Part shown: piece after piece, positions 10,538 to 21,229 of the stretch
Layout of the letters: every line of letters begins with the position of its first letter
Numbering within the stretch: the stretch's first letter is position 1
From: Gongronella butleri
Lineage: Eukaryota; Mucoromycota; Mucoromycetes; Mucorales; Cunninghamellaceae
Direction: 5' to 3'
Length of the DNA stretch: 64,000 nucleotides
Assembly (NCBI GenBank): GCA_025201375.1
Contig: JAIWZP010000002.1
Coordinates: 372,001-436,000, forward strand
Notes under the pieces: generated by a model
Databases searched by the model: none
Told to the model about the DNA's origin: nothing
The model's input: the letters and a program-made list of their open reading frames with translations, nothing else
Made by a program: the position numbers and the translations under genes

Positions 10538-12866
10538 TCATGTGCTCTTTTTAGGTTTCTTACCGTAAGTTGGCATGTTTGACTCCAAAAGCAGCTTGTC
10601 CCAAGCCTGCTTGTCCATCACCGTGTCCATATTGTCCTGCAACGGTTGCGGTGTGGTTTGCTGTGTGAGTGTGGTGGCTGGTGATGAGGATGCCGGTGGC
10701 CATGAGGTGTTTGATTGCGGCGATGTCTTTTCCGAGTCGGAGGGCAACAGGTAGCCATTAGTGAGTCTGATGGGCTCAATGGCGTCGTCATGGTCATTTC
10801 CGGTATTTGACACGGGGACTGATGTGGTTGTGGCCGAGTGAGTCGTGTGGAAGGGCACGGGCGGGTGCAATGGGATCGTGCCGTCCGATTTTGTGAGCGC
10901 GTCGCGTGCATATGCGCCTATTGTGCCTAGATTTGCCTGTTGTGAGGCCGCCGCGGCTGCGGCGGCGTCATTGGCCGCATGCAGCAGACTCTGCTCCTTT
11001 TGCAGCTGCTCCAGCTTGCTGAATTCGATGCCCAGGTACGATGACAAATCCGAAAGGCTCAAACTGCTGCCGCCCAGCGGCCGCGGGAGATTTGCTGTGC
11101 TTGGATGGTCCTTTGCCCAAGACGACGAGCGTTCCAGCGAGGGTATATTCTCCAGCGCAGCGTCAGAGCTCGATTTGCTCACGTGCGATTGCTGGTCCTC
11201 GGAATCCGTCGTCATGGCCGCATCATCCATTGACTCCTCGGTCCGCACGTCCAAATCGTGCTCCAAATCGTTCAACCCTTGCAGACGTCGCCATCGGTTC
11301 GTCGTGCGCCGCAACGTGTAATCAATCGTCAAGAACCTTGAGAAAAAAAAATAAGAAAAAAAATGCAAAAACACGTCAAAACCGCGCGTCAAAAAGCGTA
11401 TTTTTTTTTTCTTTTTGAGGATTTTCTTACCAATACTTTTCAAAGAATGCCTTTGGCAGCTCCCAATTGGCAGCAATGGCCGGGTCGCCGCCGTGGAACA
11501 CAGATCCGCTCAAAAGGCAGCGGAAACAGTCATCCAAGTCGAATTGCTCGCGGAACAGGATCATGCGATCGCGCATGTGTGGTGTAGGAATCAGGTCAAT
11601 TCTAGGATCATGAGGAATCGTCAACTAAAAACAAAAAAAAAATCAAATGAGTGTCAGAGTCCTTTTTTTTCGAGTTTCCATTCCCCCTGCACCCACTTTT
11701 TTTTTTTTTTTTTTTTTTTTTTTGCTCTTTTCGCGACAAACCTGGAGAACGGTTGGCTGGATATTAAAGGGGACCGAGTCGAGGCGTGCACATGCGGACT
11801 GCAGGCGCAGGCGCAAGCGCAATGTCTGGATAGCTGCGAGATTTGAGGTGACGGGTTCGTTGGTTGGCTGGCGATGGAGCGAGGGCAAGGGCGGGACCAT
11901 GCTGACGGTGGTACATGTTGGGGATGACGAAGATTTTTCACTGTCGTCCATGTAATCTTCGGTTTGGTGGGTGTTGGTGGGCGACACGGAAGGATTGGAC
12001 AATTGCAATGGATGAACGACCGACGACGACAGCTCAATGGGCGACGGCGCGGACGTGGGTGGTGGATGCGCCTGCTGGAGCGCCGGCATGGGCGGGATGT
12101 GCGGCGTGATGCTGATATCATCCTTTGTCACAACAATTGTGCCTTGCGACAGGTATCGGTCGCGCTGCTGCTTCATCACATGCCTGTACCCGCTCAAGTG
12201 TGTCGTCTGTGGGATCTTGCTGTTGGCATTCACATTCAAATACGCAGCAATCGGCTCCGGCGTCGATTGTGCCATCACAGAAAGCGCCTGATCATTGATG
12301 AAGGGGCTGTGTTGTGGAATCACCAAGTTGTGCTGATAACACACCAATTGCAGCGTCAACACTTTTTTTTAAAAATAGAAAGTAAAAAGTGAATGGGTCG
12401 CCTCTTTTGACAAAAATTGGCAAAAATTGCAAAGAAAAAAAAAAAAAAACGTACGAATGCCTTTCATGTACCAATTCTCGGACCGCACAATCTCCAAGTC
12501 GGCCTTGAGTTGCTCATTCTCCACATATAGCTTGTCTCGTTGCTCGCGCATCTGTTTGACGGCCACCTCGAGCTCGCGCAAGTGCCGTTCTTTCCTCTCG
12601 CGAAAGCTAAAAACGTTGTAAAACAAGATATGAGCACCCTCTTTTTCCCATTCCAATTGCCTCTCAGTCTCTCAATGGACAATTTGTCCGTCTTACGCTC
12701 GCTGTGCTGCGCGGTTCTGTGCCTTGCGCAACGCTGGGGACGCCGGGTTGGGCTTTCTGCCGGGTTTCTTGCGCACCTTTGTCGGCTGACCAGGCATCTC
12801 CTTGGGCGACCCGGGCGACAGCGGATCAGAGAAGCCATCACACATATCAACGTCCATATCAGACAT
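10538..12866 (-). CDS. AP-1-like bZIP transcription factor with DUF3425 tail
   Basis: Five exons (12866-12697, 12606-12455, 12361-11742, 11624-11431, 11336-10538) give 644 residues. The bZIP basic region ALRKAQNRAAQRAFRERKER, near residues 46-65, spans the first splice junction and is followed by a heptad-leucine zipper (LRELEVAVKQMREQRDKLY). The C-terminal half holds a DUF3425-type block (DPRIDLIPTPHMRDRMILF, LDDCFRCLLSG, then ELPKAFFEKYWFLTIDYTL across junction 4) typical of fungal bZIP regulators. It should bind DNA as a dimer in the nucleus; target genes are unknown. Long Ser/Thr/Pro-, Ala- and Gln-rich linkers follow. Intron 2 ends in T5A8 immediately before the acceptor G. It diverges from the oxidase gene across about 2.1 kb. 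Confidence 0.88.
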
Positions 12867-14960
12867 GGTGGTAAAGTGGGACTTTTTGGAGAAAGAGGGG
12901 CGGAACAAGGGGAAAAGAGGTGAAAAAGACGAGTGAGAAAGAAAAAAAAAAAAGAGTGGAAAGAGGGGTAAAAAAAAAATGAGAAAGGGTGGGGAACCCA
13001 AATAAAAAAAAAAAGCGGAGTCGTCCCAAGATGGGCAGCGCCCAATTCTCGTCCGATGGGGGGAGCAATTCACTTTTTTTTGTCCCAATGAAGGGTCAGT
13101 GCTTTGAGAAAGCGATGCCAAACCAATCCTCTGGAGCTCGCCATCAGAGCTTGTATAAGTGGCATTGTCGCCTATGGCGCCAAACGATTGCATGAAGCAC
13201 ATCCTCACGCCAACATATTTTTTTTTTTTAAAAAAAAAAGCGCCAATGGCCCTTCTTTTTTCCACACACCTTTCCGACCCGTCATGGCGGCAATGACAAA
13301 TCACCGTCCCTGGCGCTTTAGCACCAAAAAAAGGGAGGAGACAAGATCCGGGGCTACACCCTCGATTTCGCCTGAAAAGACTCGAAAAGACGAAAACACG
13401 CGTATTCTCGCGCTTTTCATGACTCTCGAAAGCACTGCTGCAATGGAATTCCTCTCTTCGGCAACTTGTGTCGCTACAACTGGTTAACATCGCGGCATTG
13501 CAGGGTTCCAGCGCCCAGCGTCCGCCGCGCGACATGCAATAGAATTGATTGGCGTCGCACAACCATTTCAGCGTTCCTCTCCTCTCCCCCAAATCTGGGT
13601 CGCTCCCGAAAGCCAAGGTTGACGTGGAGAAATCGTGCCGTCGCCACACGATTAACCCAAGAAAAATGAAAAAAGTGCAACTAGGCTCTTTTTTGCACTT
13701 TTAGTGCCGTGATGCTGTGGCTATGGGCTTCATGAGGGCACCCAGGGTAGCAAGAGCTATTGAGGGGGCACGGCAATCCTCCTCCCCCACTTGGTGACCG
13801 AAACAAACCCTGTACGACACGCTTTTTTTTTTTCTGGCGACTGATTTCCGGCAAGATACGCAATAACTGGTGCCCCAATGAATGGCCCCGGTGTGCATGT
13901 GTCCTTCAGCACTCAATTATTGTGTCGCTGTCCACGGGGCAGGTGCTGTGCCAGCGCGCACACTCGTACTCTTGTTTCGCTTTCGCTTGTTTTCCATTGA
14001 ATGCTCTTTTCTTTTATCGGTTTCTTTTTCCCGCGTCTTCGGGATATTATTGGGTGGACTAGCCAATAGCCGCGGGTACCAGGGCGATCTTATTTGTCGG
14101 GCGGGGTATCGTTGCAAGAAAAAAAAAGTGCAACTGTGGGGTAAAATGATGAAAAGGACCAATGACAGCGCGGAATGGGCCAGGGGAAAAACCATTGACC
14201 GATCAGCCAGCTAGTAAGCAACAATTGTCGCAGCTTCGCAAATTGAGCCACCTTAGCTTGATAGGTCGTCTCGCGCGCGCTAATGCGCGTCAAAACGGAT
14301 GCCATGGCACCGCACGAGTCGCATCAAAGCAGACGCGGTCCATCCGAGGTCTCTGGGACCATGTGCCATGATGGCTACGCCAGCGTCACGCTGCTCAATG
14401 GCACATACAACGCGCTTTTTTCTCTTCTTTTCTCGTTTTTCCCTCTTTTCTTTTCTTTTTCTGGTTTTTTTTTCTTCCGTGGACCCGTCATGGCAGGTTG
14501 GGCACAACGGTCTGCAGAGTGAGTCAGTTGTGTGTGATCAGGCAGATGACAAAGGACGATGGTTCTGCTTTTGGAAAGTGGCACAAGGTTTCCCGCCTCC
14601 CCGCCCGACCATTGTGCGAAAAGGGCACAGGCCCCTTGTTTGTTGCCATTGCCAAATCACTCCATTTACTCCATACATATCCTCTTTCTGCCCACTCATC
14701 ATGTTTTAAAATTTTAATCAAGACTTGACCCATTGTTTGTTAGAAAAGCGGCCATCTCGTCATTTCCGGCGCGCCTAGACGCGTCCATGACGCATTGGAC
14801 GCGCTCAATCGATAAATGGGAGCCACTCCGTCCATGGCACTACACAAAGAGACGCGTATATTTTTTCCACCCATCAAGTTTTTTAATCTTTTGTATGCAT
14901 TTTTCAGCTGTTTTCCGATTTTTCATTTCTTTTTTTCTCCTTTCTTTTTCTTTACACGTG
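12867..14960. promoter_or_regulatory. Long divergent spacer between bZIP gene and multicopper oxidase
   Basis: Two kilobases without a supportable gene. It contains a T11A10-type palindromic tract at about 13,218-13,240, scattered GCGTCAAAA motifs (14,286-14,294) and a pyrimidine-rich stretch (about 14,418-14,472). No TATA box stands out and no tRNA or other RNA gene is recognisable. Long 5' leaders or upstream regulatory sites of the two flanking genes are the simplest reading. Confidence 0.4.
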
Positions 14961-17126
14961 ATGCTTTTGCGCGCGCTAGTTGCTCTTTGTGCATGGCCCG
15001 TTGTTTTACAAGCAAGCGCGGTGACGCGACGCGGCTCTGTTCCGTTTGAGGAGCCGATCCAAAAGTTTGAATTGCATGTGAACCAGGAACACCTCGATCC
15101 GGACTGCTCCAACACGCCAATTCTTAGCATGGTGGTGAACCATCAGATGCCTGGGCCGACACTGGAAGTGCGTCAAGGCGATCGTGTGCGTGTGACGGTG
15201 TTTAATGATTTGCCCGTGGCAGCCAATGGTTCGACGGCGCACGACATGACAATCCACTTCCACGGAATCCGACAATACAACAGTGTGCACTCGGATGGCG
15301 TGCCATACGTGACGCAACTGCCGATCCGGCCGGGCGAGTCGTACGTGCACGATTTCCGCGTGGTGAATCAGGCGGGCACCTATTTCTACCACGCGCATAT
15401 TGGCATGCGCGCACAATCCGTGTACGGCGCGTTCATCGTGCACGAGAATGCGCCCTTGCCCTTTGAGTACGACGAGGAGCGCACCGTGCAGCTCAGCGAG
15501 TGGTGGCATCGCACATCGGCCGATTTCGAAGATTACTTGATGGGTCCGAAATTCCACCTGATCCCCGAGGCCGAAAGCATCCTGATTAATGGGCAGACGC
15601 TGATCAACGACGAGGCAAGCCGATTCGAGGCCATCGATGCAAAGTGCAACGGCTATGCCGTCATTCCCGTCGACGAAAACAAGAAATACCGGCTCCGCGT
15701 CATTGGTGCCACAGCTTTCCGCACGTTGTACTTTGCCATTGCGGGCCACAACATGTCTGTCATCGAGGTCGACGGCCAGCCGGTGCAACCGTACGAGGTG
15801 GCTGCCCTTGAAGTGACGCCTGGTCAGCGATTTTCTGTAATTCTCGAAACAAAAACGAATCCCGAGCATCAGGATTACTTGATTGCCACGCAGCGCGCCT
15901 GGTCCGACAGCGAGGTCGATCGTCACAGCAACGGCAAGGCCATTTTGAGGTACACGACGCCGGAAACGCAAAAAACATCGAAAATGGCGTCGTCGCCCAA
16001 GAAAAAGAGGACGCGCTTGCCCAACCACCTGCGCCACAAGTCCGACCGTGAGCGCGCCGCCTTTGAGGACGCGTCGTACGCGTCGTACGCGCCAGCACCC
16101 TATGCGGCTGGCGGATCGCAACAATCTCATCCTCCATCCGGCGCGTCGGTCGCCGTGAACAAGAGCGCGCTCAAGCGAATTGATAGCACCATGGACGACT
16201 CAACCTTCCACTGGCCTGCCGACCGCATTGGGTGGTTGTGGGACGAAATGGAGCCCTTGCACGGCGTGGACCCCGTGGTGTTTAATAAACCGCACCGCAC
16301 GCTCGTGTTCCGCGCCACTGAAAAACACATGAATGACGGCACCGTGCGCTGGTTCATGAACGACAAGGCATTCATGGAGGACGGTTCCGATTCCATTCTC
16401 GCGCAATTGGCCGCGGGTACACGACCACAGCCCATGCAAATGTATCGCCAGCATCTGGACATGGTCGATCGCAAATCCATTGCCTCAAATCTCGCCACAG
16501 GCTTCGACCCCAACTCGGGTTACGATGCAGATCTCGGCACGTACCCAATTGCACACTACGAGGTCGTAGACCTTGTTCTCGTCTCCACACATATGCCAAA
16601 AGCGCCATGCAGAAGCCATCCCTGGCATACACATGCAAGTCGTGACAATTTGTTTTTTGTTTTTCGTGTTTCTCATCTATTTATTATATTTTTTTGGGTG
16701 ATTTTTAGGGTCATAGCCATTGGGAAATCTCGCGTGGCCCCGGTGACTACAATGAAGCCGAGCACGGCCATTGGCGCAACGCTGTGAGGCCATTGCACCG
16801 TGACATCAGCATGGTTTATCCCTGGGTAGACCCAGAACTTGAGGAAAAGGGCGCCAATGGCAGCGTCCCCATCGCCTGCGGCTGGTCCAAGCTAAGAATC
16901 GTCGCTGTAAGTGCCCAAAAAACAAATAAGAAAAAAAAAAAAAAAAAAAACTAGTATCAAAAAGCTCATGTTCCTCTTTTTTTTTCAAAAAAAAAAGGAC
17001 AACCCTGGCACCTGGCCTGTGCATTGTCACAACACGGCGCACATGATGATGGGCATGGGCTTTGTGCTCGAGGAAGCGCAAGAGCTCATTCCACGCTACA
17101 ATGCCCTAGCCGCCCCTGAATCCTGA
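14961..17126 (+). CDS. Secreted multicopper oxidase (laccase/ascorbate-oxidase-like)
   Basis: Three exons (14961-16634, 16709-16906, 16998-17126) give 666 residues. An N-terminal signal peptide (MLLRALVALCAWPVVLQASA) is followed by three cupredoxin domains. All four copper motifs are present: HFHG (His99, His101), HAH (His144, His146), HPWHTHGH (553-560, split by intron 1) and HCHNTAHMMMGM (633-644). Met644 at the axial type-1 site is as in ascorbate oxidase and low-potential enzymes, unlike Leu/Phe laccases. The enzyme should oxidise phenols, metals or similar donors outside the cell while reducing O2 to water; the substrate cannot be inferred. Intron 1 is GC-AG (donor GCAAGT at 16,635). A basic, low-complexity insert (KKKRTRLPNHLRHKSDRER and downstream) interrupts the segment between domains 2 and 3. 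Confidence 0.92.
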
Positions 17127-17289
17127 ATTTCCCCCATTTCTAGCTCTCAAATCCAAAGACAAGCTTTAATCTGTAGATAAAAAAAAAAAAAAAAAGAAAG
17201 AATTCTGGACGTGACGTTTGCAATTGGTATACGCGGCGCGAAAAAAAATAGAGCTGAGAGCGAGAGAGAAAGATGAAGTAAACGCGCTT

Positions 17290-17774
17290 TTACTGGCCAC
17301 CACGAAGCGCCAGGACCAAATGAAGCACGGAGCCGCCCTCAATGGCATATTGCTTGGCCGTCGCCTCATCCGCCCTTTTGAAGAAAAAAAAAAAAAAAGC
17401 AATTGAGCCGGACGCGTCTCAAACGATGCGTGTTTGCTGCCTTACATTTGCTTGCCACCATAAATGAGTCGCTGCTGGGGAGGGGGAATGCCTTCCTTTT
17501 CCTCGACGCGCTCCTTGATACGCGCAATCGTGTCATTAGGCTCGATATCGATCTCGATCTAGGGGACACAAACAGACAAAGGCGTCAAGATGGTCAGCTT
17601 TGGGTGAAAATGCTCAAAACAACAAAACACGTACCTCCTTGCCGGTAAGCGTCTAAGAAAAACAGCCAGAAAATGAAAAAAGAGTGTGTCAGAGAGCCTT
17701 TCTGGTGTTTGCTTGCCAATGGTGTCGCGTATTTATGGTCGGGATGACGATTTTACCTTGACTTTGATAAACAT
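17290..17774 (-). CDS. RUB1: NEDD8/Rub1 ubiquitin-like modifier precursor
   Basis: Four exons (17774-17757, 17652-17635, 17558-17446, 17374-17290) encode 77 residues. MFIKVK, TLTGKE and [10 protein letters not shown] rebuild the ubiquitin-like start, then [16 protein letters not shown] and [13 protein letters not shown]. Ala (not Arg) precedes LRGG, the residue that separates NEDD8 from ubiquitin for E1 choice. A single Gln follows the mature Gly-Gly, so one residue must be removed by a C-terminal hydrolase. NEDD8 is attached to cullins to activate Cullin-RING ubiquitin ligases. The first two coding exons are only 18 nt each. The 3' end lies about 160 bp from the convergent oxidase stop. Confidence 0.95.
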
Positions 17775-18748
17775 GTTGCGAATAGAAACAAGAAAGAAAG
17801 AAGAAAGTTGCGGCCGTGTGGCACGGTCGGCGTGGTTCTGTTTGCCAATCCGTTTTGGGAAAGTGTTAATTTCAAATGGCGACCCTGGCCTAATTTTAGG
17901 CGCCAGACGAGACACGACGCGCTTTTTCTCGCCCATCGTCGAGCCGACACGCGTTTTGAAACTTGCACTAGAGGTCACAAAGAAAAAAATACCGAGAGCT
18001 GTTTGAATGACGCGCGAAATCGCGAGGGATCGCGCACAGACATGAACATGGGCCATTTTTGCTTGAAAATGCAAATGGTGCGAGAATGCCTCATTCAAAT
18101 CACCGCTGGACTGCCGCAGGTTATGGTGGATTCTCGTTGTGCGCGTGTGACACAAGCCAATCAAGGCCATCATGGCTTGAGTGGCGCGGTCATTTCGCTT
18201 TCTTTGCATTTGTATACATGACTTGTCAGTGGCAGTGCATCTTCGCGTCGCTTGTTTTGACCTCATCGAAAAGCAAAAGGCGCGAGACTCTTAAATCGAT
18301 GAGGAAAATGAGTGGGAGACGCGGTACATGACGGGTAAAAAAGGAAAATTCATCGTTTCGCTTTTTCCTATGATAGCTTTTTTTTTCTTGCGCCATCTTG
18401 TCTATCATACCAAGGCACTGTGGGCCCTGAAACGCGCTCACTATGAATTGGTAAGCGAGAAGCGTTGTATACAAGCTGGACCAGAGAAACATCCACAAAA
18501 ATGCACTTTTTATTATTTAAAGGGCCGAATTCGTATTTATTTCAGTGTTAATTCGTTCGGTTATATGCAAACATGACAAGAGGAGAGGGGAAAAAAGCCA
18601 AGCTGGGAATAAAAATGATACACGATGTAGCTGGCAAAATGGAAAGACGAGTCGATGAGAAAAAAAAAAGGCAAGAATCAACGAGAAGGGACGAAAAAAA
18701 AAAGAGGAAAAACTGGACACGCGTGCGCGGCGGGCCTGTGTCTTGAGC
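17775..18748. other. Interval upstream of RUB1 without a recognised gene
   Basis: About 1 kb between the RUB1 start and the stop of the next minus-strand gene. No coding sequence is supported. It holds several ACGCG-type motifs (near 17,915 and 17,950) and, close to 18,660-18,705, A-rich tracts that may belong to the 3' untranslated region of the orphan gene. Confidence 0.4.
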
Positions 18749-19508
18749 CTATTGGTTCACATGCGCGTTGATGGAGTTCAACTTGCGGCACTTGCTGCTT
18801 GACACAATGCGATTGGTCTCGGGCGTCGTGAGGATGATGCGCTTGCGCTTGAAATGAATGGGCGCTGGCTCTTGGAGGAGGTGGCATTGGCTGTCAAAGA
18901 GGTGCAGTAGCTTCATGACGCGCGTGCCGCGATTGACAAAGAACGAGACCTCGTCGAGCGCGCGCAGCACTTCAATCCTGTCAATCTCCAACATGCAGTA
19001 CAGGCCGTCGGCCAAAAGACTGACCAAGTAAAAGTAGACGATGCTCCGACAGCCTGGAAAACGGAGATGCTGATCCGGCGCTTTTTTAATGCGTTCAATG
19101 GGGATGTCATCGCTGTCTGACCAAAAGAAAAAATGACATGGCGCTTTAAATGTATACAATTGCACAAAAAAAAAAAAAAAAGAAAGAAAGAAAATGAGTT
19201 CACATTGTGTGTATCCTGCCTCGCAACCATGTTCACGCTTACAGGGTGTCGTGTGCTTGCTCCTCATACGCTAGTTTCTCGCCACATTGCAGCCTGTCGA
19301 TCATCTTTTGCTGAAACTTGTACAAGCCCAAAGTCACACTAAAGCCTTCCACCACAAGCTTGTCGCTCGGATTGTGATGTCGCTCAAACGAAAGTGACCC
19401 TGTGGAACGTCTGGGGCAGTGCTTGTCTGGGTGGGCGAGGCGGGCGATGCGGCGCAGGTGCTTGCCGTGGCCGATTGGGTGATGGTCTCGCATTGTTGAC
19501 ACTGCCAT
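18749..19508 (-). CDS. Orphan protein, function unknown
   Basis: I do not recognise this family. Exon 2, 19112-18749, is strongly protein-like: DDIPIERIKKAPDQHLRFPG, then SIVYFYLVSLLADGLYCMLE and a basic C-terminus ending NAHVNQ. Exon 1 is read from 19508 to 19243 with donor GTAAGC; the phase fits if the acceptor is the second of two AGs (TCAGACAG). That gives about 209 residues; the segment LVVEGFSVTLGLYKFQQKMI looks like a real amphipathic element. The start is uncertain: a helical open segment at 19,520-19,871 lies immediately upstream on the same strand and may supply true 5' exons, because only 10 bp separate its stop from this ATG. No signal peptide or catalytic motif is visible. Confidence 0.45.
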
Positions 19509-19518
19509 GGACTACCGA

Positions 19519-19871
19519 TCAGGTCACATTGATGATGGGCGCCTGATGAGGGGCTGCGATTTTTCTGATAATGTCCTGGACCTCTTCTTGTGACCTATTC
19601 TACAGGGAGAAAACAAAAATAATAATAATAATAATAATAAAATATTAAAAAATGAAAGTGAGACAGAGGACAAGATGAGTATGCTACGAGTGGTGGTCTT
19701 TGAACTTGCGTTGGCTACATTCAGGGCGGTGCTGATGCGTTCCTTGTGTTGAGCGTCCTGGCTGGTCCTGAAAGCCGACCTCCTCTGTCGCTTGTATTGT
19801 GTCATCAAGTCTATGGCGTGGCTTTCGGCACCTTTGACGCTGGAAATGACACGATAATAGCATCGGGCCAT
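19519..19871 (-). CDS. Possible 5' exons of the orphan gene (or a small separate gene)
   Basis: From ATG 19871 a polar helical reading (MARCYYRVISSVKGAESHAI) runs to about 19,700. An intron with an (AAT)n tract and a CTGTAG acceptor leads to NRSQEEVQDIIRKIAAPHQA, ending in TGA at 19519. The donor is ambiguous: GTAGCC or a GC-type GCAAGT would keep phase. A further splice skipping the TGA (AAT|GTGACC to GACAAG|CAC, phase 0) would fuse this to the orphan gene just downstream. Evidence is pattern only. Confidence 0.25.
19617..19641. repeat. (AAT)n microsatellite
   Basis: About eight AAT units in a row, inside the presumed intron of the minus-strand orphan gene. Confidence 0.8.
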
Positions 19872-20691
19872 CGCGTTCTAAGTGTATTATGCTGCGCTTG
19901 CCTTCCTAATTGGTGGCAGCGCTTTAGCTTGCGCTTCATGGCAATATGCTGCGTATCCGTAATTTTGCACAATTAAGTTTTGGCTGGCAAGGCGTTGTAT
20001 CATAATCTCTTGAAAAAAAAACTTTTAGAGGATGCAACGCGTCGGCCCTGGATGTAAAATTCATTTAAGAATCGAATGGCGTTACTTTTTTGTACAGCGT
20101 GCGTAGTACGATGCCCAGTGCGATTTCCTCCAGATTTTATTAAATTAACAGACACCCTGTAAGAACCTTATTCGATTCTAAATTAAATTTTACATCGGTT
20201 CCGTGAAACGAAATTGCGAATTGAGCAGTTTTGAAGCACATGCATTAGAGCAAAGCGCAGAAATTTGACCGATATTGTGTCACGGCCCAGCCCTAGGCGC
20301 ACGGGCAAAGTGTCGAAACGCGTGCACGTGTCAGCCAGCAAAGGCTTGAGGCGCGTGTAGCGCGCCGATGGCCCCACTTTGAAAAAAAAAAAGCAAAGCA
20401 AGAAACCAAGTACAAGCAGCACCAATTTCCACAGGCCAGCCCCTTTGATCATGCCAACTTTCCTCCCTCGGCTACCAGATGCCACAATTGGCACTGGGCG
20501 TTTTATTTACGCGCTGTCATGTCAACACGTCCCTTTTCGGCTACGCCACGCACATCCTTGTCAAGGCGCGTCCATTCTTGTCCAATCACGTCCATTTTAG
20601 GTACCCTCGTTTTCTCCACGCGCTTGACACCATGTTCTCACCAGCCAGATACTCCTTTGCACGCCCAATGGCCAAGGTGAAGAGGAAAAGG

Positions 20692-20699
20692 CATAAATA
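20692..20699 (+). promoter_or_regulatory. TATA-like element before a pyrimidine-rich leader
   Basis: CATAAATA followed by about 170 bp rich in CT (ATCTCTCTGACCTCTCTCCC and onward) that ends at the ATG of a 47-codon frame at 20868. The combination resembles a fungal core promoter and leader in an otherwise gene-poor region. Confidence 0.3.
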
Positions 20700-20867
20700 C
20701 ACCATCATCGCCCAAGTCTCGCCTTTTCTCTTCACCTGGGACATCTGCTGACATCTCTCTGACCTCTCTCCCTCGTCCAACCAGTACCCTGCCTGCCTAC
20801 CTACCCATTTGTTTTCCCCATCTCTTGGCTTTGTTTTTTTTCACGCTTGTCAATTAAATTCCTTCCA

Positions 20868-21011
20868 ATGGCATTCTATACTTTCGAATGCAACAAGTCT
20901 GCCCCATCGTACAATCCGCGAGCCACCGTGCCTTGGTACCCCTTCTTCACAGGCATGGCCCCTGACATATTGCCTAATCTTCGAAATACACCAATTGGAC
21001 CTGCAATTTGA
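20868..21011 (+). CDS. Possible 47-residue small protein
   Basis: An ATG directly after a TATA-like element and pyrimidine-rich leader opens a 47-codon frame: MAFYTFECNKSAPSYNPRAT, then VPWYPFFTGMAPDILPNLRN and a TPIGPAI end. Codons are varied and the composition is aromatic/proline-rich rather than low complexity. No homolog is recognised, and another frame on the same strand is open across it. It could also be the first exon of a spliced gene or chance. Confidence 0.25.
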   Translation: MAFYTFECNKSAPSYNPRATVPWYPFFTGMAPDILPNLRNTPIGPAI

Positions 21012-21229
21012 ACATCGCCACGCAATTCTCCACCATAAAACACTACTGTAGTTAGGGTATCGTCATGAATGGATAAAATCCGGAGAGGTGGGGGTCAAAG
21101 TGATGTTGTTCATTATTTTGTGGAAAAAAAATAAAGTGACGAGGAACGTGAGAAATCGAAATATCAAGCTTTTATTTAATTTTTTTTTGCCAGTATCATA
21201 GTTTCTGGGCAACTCAACCATGTTGGTTT

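Noticed and set aside
12867..13649. Upstream in-frame extension of the bZIP first exon on the minus strand
   Set aside because: The added sequence is Phe/Ser-rich low complexity from T-runs; the ATG at 12866 directly precedes the acidic start and the basic region.
15006..16130. 374-codon open frame antisense to the multicopper oxidase
   Set aside because: The sense strand encodes the copper-binding motifs; the antisense product is His/Arg/Val-rich with no domain.
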